Below, one piece after another: positions 6,824 through 13,947 of a stretch of DNA of 19,876 bases. Under the pieces are notes generated by a model. The model did no database searches, had not been told where the DNA came from, and saw nothing but the letters and a program-made list of their open reading frames with translations. The position numbers and the translations under genes were made by a program. Every line of letters starts with the position of its first letter. Position 1 is the first letter of the stretch. This DNA comes from Rhizobiaceae bacterium (lineage in GTDB: Bacteria > Pseudomonadota > Alphaproteobacteria > Rhizobiales > Rhizobiaceae). The stretch lies in contig JAJFMR010000068.1 of assembly GCA_020696915.1 (NCBI GenBank), positions 1-19,876 of the forward strand, given 5' to 3'.

Positions 6824-8113
6824 ATGACCGAACCGCAGCAAAGCCCGGAGAAGCGCGATTTTCTGGCTCGGTCCAAGGAGTTCTGGAACCCGGGGAAGAC
6901 GCAGTCCTGGCAGGACATGGGAGTGGATCTCGTCATCGACCGGCGCGAGGGCTACCTGCTCTGGGACATGGACGGCCGCCGGCTCATCGACCTGCATCTC
7001 AACGGCGGCACCTACAATATCGGCCATCGTCATCCCGAGCTGGTCGAGGTCCTGAACCGCGGCACCCAGCGCTTCGACATGGGAAACCATCACTTCCCGT
7101 CGCAGGCGCGGACAGCACTTGCGGAGCGGCTGGCGAAGATCTGCGGCGGCGATCTCCACTACACGATGTACGCCTCCGGTGGCGCAGAGGCCATCGACAT
7201 CGCGCTGAAGACGGCGCGTCACGCCACCAAGCGGCGCAAGATCGTATCGATCATCAACGCCTATCACGGACATACCGGACTGGCGGTGGCGGCCGGCGCC
7301 GACCGTTTCAAGAAGATCTTCCTGTCGGACCAGCCCGACGACTTCGTGCATGTCCCGTTCAACGATCCCGGCGCCATGGAGGATGCGCTGAAGGGAGGCG
7401 ACGTGGCGGCGCTGATCATGGAGACCATTCCCGCGACCTATGGGTTCCCCATGCCGCTGCCTGGATATCTGAATGAGGTGAAGGAGCTGTGCGAGCGCTA
7501 CGGAGCGCTTTACATCGCCGACGAGGTGCAGACCGGCCTGATGCGCTGCGGCGAGATGTGGGGCTACCAGCGCTACGGCATCACGCCGGACATGGTGGTC
7601 ACCGGCAAGGGCATTTCCGGAGGCATGTATCCGATTGCCTGCGTGGTGGTGCGCGAGCCCTATGCGGGCTGGCTGACGGAGGACGGCTTCGCTCACATGT
7701 CGACGATGGGCGGCGCCGAGCTCGGCTGCCTGGTCGCCATGAAGACGCTGGAGATCCTCGAGCGGCCGACCGTGAAGCCGATGGTGAACTACATTTCCGA
7801 AACCTTCCGCAACGGACTGCACGAGATCATGGGCCTCTATCCCGATTTCTTCGTCGGCATCCGCCAGTGCGGCGTGGTCATGGGGCTGGAGTTCGACTTC
7901 CCGGAAGGTGCCAAGCCGGTGATGAAGCATCTCTACGGAAACGGCGTCTGGGCGATCTTCTCGACGCTCGACCCGCGGGTGCTGCAGTTCAAGCCGGGCG
8001 TGCTGATGACCGCCGATCTATGCCAGGAGGTGCTGGAGCGGGTCGAGCGGAGCGTTGGCCTGGCCCGCGCCGAATGCCTGGCGCCCGGCCGCCGAACGCG
8101 CCGCGCGGCATGA
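6824..8113 (+). CDS. Class III aminotransferase-fold PLP enzyme, probable amino-alcohol-phosphate phospho-lyase
   Basis: This encodes a 429-residue fold-type I PLP enzyme. The phosphate-binding SGGAEA is at residues 118-123, YHGHTG at 147-152, and Asp233 (ADEVQTG), which contacts the pyridine nitrogen. The Schiff-base Lys262 is in VTGKGISGG. The family includes GABA and glutamate-semialdehyde enzymes and also ethanolamine-phosphate phospho-lyases. Immediate linkage to an APH-type kinase and a CoA-acylating aldehyde dehydrogenase favours the lyase role, releasing an aldehyde, ammonia and phosphate. A GGAG motif precedes the ATG. Transamination of an aminoketone or amino aldehyde is the alternative; sequence alone cannot separate these. 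Confidence 0.92.
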   Translation: MTEPQQSPEKRDFLARSKEFWNPGKTQSWQDMGVDLVIDRREGYLLWDMDGRRLIDLHLNGGTYNIGHRHPELVEVLNRGTQRFDMGNHHFPSQARTALAERLAKICGGDLHYTMYASGGAEAIDIALKTARHATKRRKIVSIINAYHGHTGLAVAAGADRFKKIFLSDQPDDFVHVPFNDPGAMEDALKGGDVAALIMETIPATYGFPMPLPGYLNEVKELCERYGALYIADEVQTGLMRCGEMWGYQRYGITPDMVVTGKGISGGMYPIACVVVREPYAGWLTEDGFAHMSTMGGAELGCLVAMKTLEILERPTVKPMVNYISETFRNGLHEIMGLYPDFFVGIRQCGVVMGLEFDFPEGAKPVMKHLYGNGVWAIFSTLDPRVLQFKPGVLMTADLCQEVLERVERSVGLARAECLAPGRRTRRAA

Positions 8114-8126
8114 GCCGGAGGCCGAC

Positions 8127-9691
8127 ATGACGGCAATCGTCGAAGAGATCCTGGCCGGCGAGCAGCGCGAAAGCGGCGCCGCCGACCTCATGCTGCAGAC
8201 GGCCGAATGGGCAGCGGCAGCGTTCGCCGGCTTCGACCGGTCGCGCGTCGAGAAGATCGCGCGCGCCGCGGTCGAGGCCGCCCATTCCCACGCCGGCGAA
8301 CTGGCGGAAGTGGCGGTCAGGGAAACCGGCTTCGGGGTCGTCGAGCACAAGAAGCTCAAGAACGAGCTGACCTCCCGCGCCCTGCTCGACCATTATGCGA
8401 ACGAGGACTTCTGCTCCGCCCGCGTACTGCCAGACATCAAGATGGTGGAACTGCCGCGGCCGGCCGGTATCGTCCTGGCGCTGACCCCGTCCACCAATCC
8501 GGTGTGCAGCGTCTTCTACAAGGTGGTGCTGGCGCTCATCACCCGCAACGCCATCATCGTCTCGCCCCACCCGATGGCCAGGACCTGCTCGGTGCGCGCC
8601 GCCAGGCTGATGGCCGAGGCGGCCGAAGCGGCTGGCGCGCCTTCGGGCGTGATCCAGGTCGTGGAAAATCCGAACCTGCCGCTGATCGGCCACGTGATGA
8701 GATCGCCGCGCGTCGGCGTCATCCTGGCGACGGGAGGCACGCCGATGGTGCGCGCCGCCTACAGTTCCGGCAATCCGGCGATCGGGGTCGGCCCCGGCAA
8801 TGCGCCGGTCCTGGTGGATGCAACCGCCGACGTCGCGCAGGCCGCGCGGCGCATCGTGGCCTCCAAGAGCTTCGACAATTCGGTGCTGTGCACGAACGAA
8901 AGCGTCGTGCTGGCCGTGGAGACGATCGCCGACCAGCTGCTGCAGTCGCTGCGCGGGGCAGGGGCTCATGTCGCAAGACCCGAGGAGGTGGCGGGGTTGC
9001 GCGAGCTGCTGTTCGGGCGCGGCAGCTTCAACGTCGAGGTGCTCGGCAAGTCGGCTGCCGAGATCGGCGGCAGGATCGGCCTGCGGCTGCCGCCCGCCAC
9101 CAAGATCATCGTGGCGGAGATCGACAGGACCGGCATCGACGAGCCGCTGTCGAAGGAGAAGCTTTGCCCGGTGCTCGGCTTTCTCCGCGTGCACGACGCG
9201 CAAGCCGGGATCGCCCGGGCGCGAGCGCTGATCCGCCAGTCGGGCGCCGGCCATTCCGCCGCGATCCACAGCAGGGATACAAGAACCATCCTTGCCTACG
9301 GGGCGGCGGTGAAGGCGCTGCGGGTGGTCGTCAACGCGCCCTGCAGCCAGGGAGCGGCCGGTTACGGGCAGGATCCTCCTCGGTCGGCGAGAACATCGGG
9401 CCGCAACACCTGATCAACTGGACCCGGATCGCCTACAATGACGACCCCGGCGAGGCCTTCGGAGACTTCGCCGGCCTCGAGGCCTCGAGCGGCAGCCCGC
9501 CCCCGGCGATGGGACGGGAGGCGCCGATATCACTCGGCCGCCTGCAGGAGGGTGCGGAGGAAGCGCCAAGCGGGCTGCGTGCCGAGAGGGCCGGCGACGA
9601 GGAGACGGCCTTCCTGCGCGAGGAGATCCGCCGCATGGTGCTGGAAGAACTGCGCGGCGCGCTCGGCAGCCACACCGGAAGGGCGGGCTGA
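8127..9691 (+). pseudogene. CoA-acylating aldehyde dehydrogenase (EutE/PduP-like), frameshifted near 9368
   Basis: The ATG at 8127 follows GGAGG and is 13 bp after the phospho-lyase stop. The first frame encodes 428 residues, ending at 9413. It has TPSTNP (120-125), IVSPHP, GGTPMV, GPGNAP (222-227) and the catalytic Cys255 in FDNSVLCTNE. After APCSQGAAGYG (about 404-414) the family sequence stops abruptly. It resumes in another frame from 9371 with GSSSVGENIGPQHLINWTRI and AYNDD, running to the stop at 9691. Family members normally have about 13-20 residues between these blocks (a threonine/glycine-rich segment), so 3n+1 bases, roughly 40, appear to be missing. The product made here would lack the normal C-terminus and the encapsulation helix. 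A sequence error is possible but would have to be larger than one base. Confidence 0.82.
9596..9688 (+). other. Encapsulation-peptide-like helix at the C-terminus of the aldehyde dehydrogenase
   Basis: In the second ALDH frame, a flexible Ala/Gly/Pro-rich linker after the catalytic domain leads to EETAFLREEIRRMVLEELRG followed by ALG. This is an amphipathic helix with hydrophobics at i, i+3/i+4 spacing. This layout (linker plus short amphipathic helix) is the known pattern of BMC cargo-targeting peptides. It is out of frame with the upstream catalytic core in this sequence. Confidence 0.65.
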
Positions 9692-9696
9692 CCTGA

Positions 9697-10296
9697 ATGG
9701 CCGAGCTGCGCTCCTTCATCTTCATCGACCAGCTGCAGCCGCAGACGCTCTGCTACATGGCGAGCGGCATGCGCGGTCGGCTGCCGCGCACCAACATGGC
9801 GGCGCAGATCATCGAAGTCGCGCCCGGCCTCGACATCGAGGCGCTGACCGATGTGGCGCTCAAGCATGCCGACGTCAGCGGCGGCATGCTCGTCGTCGAA
9901 CGGCAGTTCGGCTATCTGGAGTTCCACTCGCGCTCCACCGCGGCCGTGAAATCGGCAGCCGAGGCGGTTCTCGCCGGTCTGTCGGCCAAGACGGACCAGG
10001 CCACCAGGCCTCAGATCCTGGCCACCCGAATCGTGACGCGCATCGACAACGGACATGCCTTCCTCATCAACCGCAACAAGTCGGGATCGATGGTGCTGCC
10101 CGGGGAATCGCTTTTCGTGCTGGAGATGCAGCCCGCCTCCTACGCCATCCTTGCCACCAACGAGGCGGAAAAGACGGCCGCGATCAAGGTAATCGACTAT
10201 CGGATGTTCGGCGCCACCGGACGGGTCTACCTGTCGGGTGCGGAATCCGACGTGCGCATGGGCGCCGAGGCCGCTCTTGCGGCGCTGGAGGGATGA
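9697..10296 (+). CDS. BMC-T shell protein (tandem BMC domains), first copy
   Basis: This encodes 199 residues, the length of a two-domain trimeric shell protein. The first BMC domain includes AAQIIEVAPGLDIEALTDVALK and MLVVERQFGYLEFHS. The second includes the strand-rich block GESLFVLEMQPASYAILATN, then EAEKTAA and FGATGRVYLSG. Trimers of this kind form the pseudohexameric tiles, often with larger pores, in the shell. It is clearly paralogous to the protein at 11368-12003 (shared IIEVAP, ERQxGxLExHS, NEAEK, GAxGRxxLSG). It starts 5 bp after the ALDH frame ends and overlaps the next gene's possible early start. Confidence 0.9.
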   Translation: MAELRSFIFIDQLQPQTLCYMASGMRGRLPRTNMAAQIIEVAPGLDIEALTDVALKHADVSGGMLVVERQFGYLEFHSRSTAAVKSAAEAVLAGLSAKTDQATRPQILATRIVTRIDNGHAFLINRNKSGSMVLPGESLFVLEMQPASYAILATNEAEKTAAIKVIDYRMFGATGRVYLSGAESDVRMGAEAALAALEG

Positions 10297-10301
10297 GCCC
10301 G

Positions 10302-10721
10302 ATGCTGGACAGGGACGCTATCCGCGGGCTCATCCGTGACGTGATCACGGAGGAAGTCGGGCGCCTCCGGCAGGAGAACGCCAGCAAGGATGCAGAAGCT
10401 GCCCCGGTCCGCGTCGCCAGCGATGCCGATCTCGCCGACTTCGCCAGGCGCGTGCTCCTGCTCGCCCGGGATCCTTCCGTCCGTGCTGCCATCGAGGCAG
10501 GCCGCCATTCGTTCCGGCTGGCCGGGCCGCAGGGCATCGACGGCAAGAGCACGCCTGATCGCAGCCATCGCGTCGACAGCGGTGTCGTCACCGAGGAGGC
10601 GATGGCCCGGCTGCCGCAGGGCGTGACACGTCTCGTTCTGGCGGCCGGAGTCAGCATCACCCCGCTGGCGCGCGACAAGGCGCGCGCCCTCGGCGTCAGC
10701 GTGGAAAGGATCGGACGATGA
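10302..10721 (+). CDS. Small protein of unknown function with encapsulation-like N-terminal helix, between shell genes
   Basis: This encodes 139 residues. I do not recognise a named function. The first 22 residues (MLDRDAIRGLIRDVITEEVG and RL) are amphipathic, like an N-terminal BMC targeting peptide. A linker and a helical middle follow. The C-terminal ~50 residues (RVDSGVVTEEAMARLPQGVT, then ITPLARDKARALGVSVERI) form a compact module of the 'TPLARDxAxxxGV' type that I recall near BMC-associated enzymes. The start at 10302 has GGAGGG nine bases upstream; ATG 10293 (ATGA overlap with the shell gene) is the alternative. Its stop overlaps the next start (ATGA at 10718-10721). A cargo adaptor or core scaffold is a guess from position and helix. 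Confidence 0.8.
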   Translation: MLDRDAIRGLIRDVITEEVGRLRQENASKDAEAAPVRVASDADLADFARRVLLLARDPSVRAAIEAGRHSFRLAGPQGIDGKSTPDRSHRVDSGVVTEEAMARLPQGVTRLVLAAGVSITPLARDKARALGVSVERIGR

Positions 10722-10975
10722 TACGCGGTCGGATCGTGGGCCGGTACTGGGCCACAAAGCGCCTCGAGCATATTCCATCCGGCGCCTTCCTCGAAGTGGA
10801 GAGCCAGGGCGGCGGACGCCTCATCGCTTTCGACGTGCTCGGCTGCGGCGAGGGCGAGGAGGTCCTCATCGTCACCGGCTCCACCGCCGCCTCGTGGCTG
10901 GGCGGCGGCAAGATTCCCATCGACGCGCTGATCATCGGCTCGCTCGACGAGACGAAGAAAACGAAATCCAGGTAG
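10718..10975 (+). CDS. BMC-P pentameric vertex protein (EutN/CcmL family)
   Basis: This encodes 85 residues, the usual size for EutN/CcmL proteins. The N-terminal strand MIRGRIVGRYWATKRLE corresponds to the family's 'GxVVGxVWATxK' opening. LIAFDVLGCGEGEEVLIVTG and the end DALIIGSLDE match the OB-like barrel core. Pentamers cap the vertices of the polyhedral shell. Translation is coupled to the upstream unknown gene by a 4-bp ATGA overlap, and the BMC-H gene follows after 25 bp. Confidence 0.93.
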   Translation: MIRGRIVGRYWATKRLEHIPSGAFLEVESQGGGRLIAFDVLGCGEGEEVLIVTGSTAASWLGGGKIPIDALIIGSLDETKKTKSR

Positions 10976-11000
10976 CACAGAAATCGAAGGAGAGACGACC

Positions 11001-11282
11001 ATGTCCAATGCCATAGGAATGATCGAGACGAAGGGTTTTGTCGCGGCGCTCGCTGCGGCCGATGCGATGGTGAAGGCCGCGAACGTGACCGTGGTCGGCC
11101 GCGAGGAAGTCGGCGACGGCCTCGTGGCGGTCATCATCAACGGCGACGTCGGCGCCGTGAAGGCGGCAACCGAGGCCGGCGCGGAGGCTGCATCGAACGT
11201 CGGCACGCTGGTCTCGGTTCACGTCATCCCGCGCCCGCATCCCGACCTCGGCAAGCATTTCGCGACCGTTTCCGCCGCCTGA
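11001..11282 (+). CDS. BMC-H hexameric shell protein (PduA/EutM-like) with acidic pore loop
   Basis: This encodes 93 residues of one canonical BMC domain: AIGMIETKGFVAALAAADAM, VKAANVTVVG, GDVGAVKAATEAGAEAA and VHVIPRPHPDL. It would form the main hexagonal facets. Against PduA as I remember it, the pore loop KIGSG is here EVGDG (Glu36, Asp39), so the narrowest point has Asp instead of Ser. An AAGGAG site precedes the ATG. This is the only single-domain BMC gene in the window, so it should be the most abundant facet protein. Confidence 0.95.
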   Translation: MSNAIGMIETKGFVAALAAADAMVKAANVTVVGREEVGDGLVAVIINGDVGAVKAATEAGAEAASNVGTLVSVHVIPRPHPDLGKHFATVSAA

Positions 11283-11289
11283 CGCAACT

Positions 11290-11318
11290 CCGGCCTGGCG
11301 GTTCGCCTGTGGCGCCGG
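11290..11318 (+). other. Hairpin in the gap between the BMC-H and second BMC-T genes
   Basis: The outer stem CCGGC/GCCGG (11290-11294 with 11314-11318) and the inner stem GGCG/CGCC (11297-11300 with 11304-11307) could form an interrupted hairpin. No T-tract follows, so it is not a standard terminator. It may attenuate or stabilise the mRNA 3' of the BMC-H gene, or be meaningless in GC-rich DNA. Confidence 0.3.
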
Positions 11319-11367
11319 ATGGCGCTCAGGTTCCGCCATGCGGCGTGCCATGCGGGACTGAACGAGA

Positions 11368-12003
11368 ATGACCGAACTGCGCGTCTATCTGCTCGTCGAG
11401 GACCTCAGCCGGCAGTTCGCCGCCTGCATGTCGACGCCGACCCGCGCCCGCGGCTATCCGCCGATGCAGGGCGAGCACTCGCTGATCATCGAAGTGGCGC
11501 CGGCGCTGGCCATCCATCGCATCTGCGACCTGGCGCTGAAGAAGATGCCGGACATGGAGCCCGGCCTGCTCTACACGGAGCGCCAGTACGGCATACTGGA
11601 GCTGCACTCGGGCAATTTGATCGAACTCCACCAGGCCGGCCAGGCGATCCTCGACGGCATCGGCCGCAAGGCGGCGGACCAGCTGAAGCCGCGGACGCTC
11701 TACGCCGACATCATCGAGAACGTCTCGGACCAGCATGCGATCATCCTCAACCGCACAAGGGAGGCGTCGATGCTGCTGCCCGGCACATCCCTGCTGGTTT
11801 ACGAGCTGGAGCCAGCGCTGTTTGCCAGCGTCGCAGCCAACGAAGCCGAGAAGGCGGCGCCGGGGATCACCCTGGTCGACGTGCAGATGATCGGCGCCAG
11901 CGGCCGCCTGTTCCTGTCGGGGTCCAGGGCGGAATGCGAACGCGCCCGCAACCGGATCGACGAAGTGCTCGGCGCCGTGATGGGCCGGCCGACCAGGCGG
12001 TAG
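11368..12003 (+). CDS. BMC-T shell protein (tandem BMC domains), second copy
   Basis: This encodes 211 residues with two BMC domains: HSLIIEVAPALAIHRICDLA and LLYTERQYGILELHS in the first, then TSLLVYELEPALFASVAANE and MIGASGRLFLSG in the second. It is a diverged paralog of the 9697-10296 protein and has a longer Arg-rich tail (GRPTRR). An 85-bp gap separates it from the BMC-H gene, the largest gap in the operon. It is the last plus-strand gene of the locus, and the convergent SDR ends 13 bp further on. Two different BMC-T proteins, one BMC-H and one BMC-P make up the complete shell set here. Confidence 0.9.
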   Translation: MTELRVYLLVEDLSRQFAACMSTPTRARGYPPMQGEHSLIIEVAPALAIHRICDLALKKMPDMEPGLLYTERQYGILELHSGNLIELHQAGQAILDGIGRKAADQLKPRTLYADIIENVSDQHAIILNRTREASMLLPGTSLLVYELEPALFASVAANEAEKAAPGITLVDVQMIGASGRLFLSGSRAECERARNRIDEVLGAVMGRPTRR

Positions 12004-12016
12004 TCTTCGAACGTAC

Positions 12017-12777
12017 TCACCCCAGGCATTCGCCACCGTCGACGACCAGCGCCTGGCCGGTCATGAAGGACGATCGGTCGGAAGCAAGGAAAAGGACGCC
12101 TCGGCGATCTCGTCCACCGAAGCCCATCGGCCCATCGGGATCTTGTCGCGCACATAGTGCTCGAGCGCCTGCCTGCCGCCCATCTGGCGCATGAATGGCT
12201 CGTTGAACGGCGTGTCGACCCATCCGGGACACAGTGCGTTCACGCGGATGTTCTCGCGGGCATAGTCGAGCGCGATCTGCTTCACCATCGCCACGACGGC
12301 ATGCTTGGTGGTCGCATAGGCGATCATCTCGCGGTCGTAGAGCACGCCGGAGTTGGAGGCTGTGATGACGATCGAGCCGCCGCCCCGGGCACGCAGGTGC
12401 GGAACAGCAAGCTGCGCAAGCCGGAAGTGCTGGCGGACGTTGAGCTGCCAGGACCTGTCCATGCCCGCGGCGCTCGCCTGCTCCAGCGTGCCCTCGACCT
12501 GGATGCCAACATGGCTGTGCAGGATGTCGAGGCCTCCGTAGTGTTCCAGCGCGCCGGTGACGAGTGCTTCGAGCTGTGCATCGTCGGAGACGTCAGTCGT
12601 CATCGCGTGGGCCTTGCCGCCCGCCGTCCGGATCGCTTCGGCCGTAGCCATCGCCGCCGCACCGTCGCGGTCGGAAACCAGCACCGAAGCACCATGCCTG
12701 GCGAGAATCTCAGCGCTGCCACGCCCGATGCCCGATCCCGCCCCCGTTACGATCGCGCACTTGCCTGTCAGTATCAT
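12017..12777 (-). pseudogene. SDR-family oxidoreductase with a single-base frameshift near 12096, probable amino-alcohol dehydrogenase of the BMC locus
   Basis: From the ATG at 12777 the first frame encodes a classical SDR: TGAGSGIG (11-18), Asn113, Ser141, Tyr154 and Lys158 (YATTK), up to ...VDEIAEA (227). It then runs out of register to a stop at 12061. The expected SDR ending, VLFLASDRSSFMTGQALVVD followed by GGECLG, is present in the other frame, ending at 12017. One missing base near 12094-12099 (gcgtcc where gc-ggtcc would keep frame) explains this, and repair gives 253 residues. The usual NAG motif is replaced by SHVG (88-91). It converges on the second BMC-T gene. RMM-type loci encode an SDR amino-alcohol dehydrogenase, which this could be. 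Confidence 0.85.
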
Positions 12778-13002
12778 CGTCAGAGCCGCCTCGTTTCCAC
12801 ACGCCGCTGATCTTAGCATCAGGCTGGGCTTTCAGATGCAATCGCCGGTCATGCGACCATTCAGGCTGCCTCACAGTCGGTCATCGTCGTCATGCTCGCG
12901 CCCGCTTCGCTCGCTTGCCAGGCATGACGAGGTGGCGGAGCATTTCTTCACTTGCATCAGATGATCCGAACTTCGCCTGCCCGGATCGACAACAGCAAGC
13001 AG
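12778..13002. other. Intergenic region with a 9-bp-stem inverted repeat
   Basis: These 225 bp separate the dehydratase gene stop from the SDR start; both genes read leftward. An exact inverted repeat (TCGTCATGC at 12887-12895, GCATGACGA at 12922-12930, 26-base spacer) lies within it. It could be a termination or processing hairpin after the dehydratase operon, or a dispersed intergenic palindrome. I see no coding frame I would support here. Confidence 0.45.
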
Positions 13003-13947
13003 TCACCCCGACACCGCTTCGGGGCCCGCGCCGCAGATGATGGCGCAGATGCGCTCGCCGGGTCGAACGGGCACGCGGCCCTGGCGCAGGGCCGCAATCG
13101 CAGCCGCGCCGCTGAGGTCGGCGGCCAGACCCATCTCGAACCAGAGCCAGGCGGCGGCGTCCCTCATCTCGTCGTCCTCGACGAGGACGATCCCGTCCAC
13201 CGAGGCGCGGACGATATCGAAAATGCGATCGTCGGTCCGCGCGCAGGACATGGTCGCGACCGCCGTGGTGACCTTGTCGAGCGCAATGTTGGCACCGGCT
13301 TCGATGGCGCGGAGCAGCACGGGCGAGCCGGAAGCCTCGATGCCGACGATGCGGACATGAGGCGCGAGCGGCTTGACGGCGGTGGCGATGCCGCTGATCA
13401 GCCCGCCGCCGCCCATCGCCACGAGGATCGTGTCGACGTCGGGCATCTGCTCGAGGATTTCGAGGCCGACGGTGCCTTGGCCGGCGACCACTTCCGGGTC
13501 GGCGAAGGGGTGGAAATACGCGGCGCCGCTTTCCCTGACCAAAGCCAGCGCGGCGTCGTTCGACTCGTGCCAGGCCGATCCGACGATGCGGGTCTCGGCA
13601 CCCCAGGCCTTCAGCTTCTCGATCTTGGCCGGCGAAGCATTCGAGGGCAGGAAGATGGTGGTTGGCACGCCGGCCATGTATCCGGCACGGGCCGTGGCGA
13701 TGCCGTGATTTCCTCCGGAAGCTGCGACGATGCCGCGCTCGATGCCGGCGCGGTCGAGCGACAGCAACCGGTTCGTCGCGCCGCGCGCCTTGAACGAGCC
13801 AGTGACCTGCAGGAGCTCGAGCTTGAGCATCAGTTCCGCGCCCTCGACGGCCGGCACCTTGAGATTGGTCGCGCCGATCATCGGCGTGCGCCGGACATTG
13901 CCGGCAATGCGTCCGGCTGCGGCGCGCACGTCTGCGAGCGAGATCAC
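13003..13947 (-). CDS. Threonine-dehydratase-like PLP ammonia-lyase (EutB-like)
   Basis: This encodes a 314-residue fold-type II PLP enzyme without a C-terminal ACT domain. Schiff-base Lys53 is in TGSFKARGA, the substrate loop ASGGNHG is at 76-82, and the glycine-rich phosphate-binding loop GGGGLISG is at 179-186. The length fits catabolic serine/threonine or hydroxy-amino-acid dehydratases. The GTG start overlaps the stop of the deacylase gene (GTGA), so the two are translationally coupled. Next to a DoeB-like deacylase and an amino-acid importer it resembles EutB of 5-hydroxyectoine degradation clusters. A threo-3-hydroxyaspartate or threonine dehydratase remains possible. Confidence 0.9.
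   Translation of the reverse strand: MISLADVRAAAGRIAGNVRRTPMIGATNLKVPAVEGAELMLKLELLQVTGSFKARGATNRLLSLDRAGIERGIVAASGGNHGIATARAGYMAGVPTTIFLPSNASPAKIEKLKAWGAETRIVGSAWHESNDAALALVRESGAAYFHPFADPEVVAGQGTVGLEILEQMPDVDTILVAMGGGGLISGIATAVKPLAPHVRIVGIEASGSPVLLRAIEAGANIALDKVTTAVATMSCARTDDRIFDIVRASVDGIVLVEDDEMRDAAAWLWFEMGLAADLSGAAAIAALRQGRVPVRPGERICAIICGAGPEAVSG

Noticed and set aside
5804..7930. A 708-residue open frame on the minus strand
   Set aside because: It is antisense to the kinase and aminotransferase genes, which have clear motifs. Its sequence is His/Arg/Ala-rich with no domain pattern, typical of an antisense frame in high-GC DNA.
9360..9380. Programmed ribosomal frameshift in the ALDH gene
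   Set aside because: No slippery heptamer is visible, and family residues expected between the two frames are absent, so a simple slip would not restore a normal protein.
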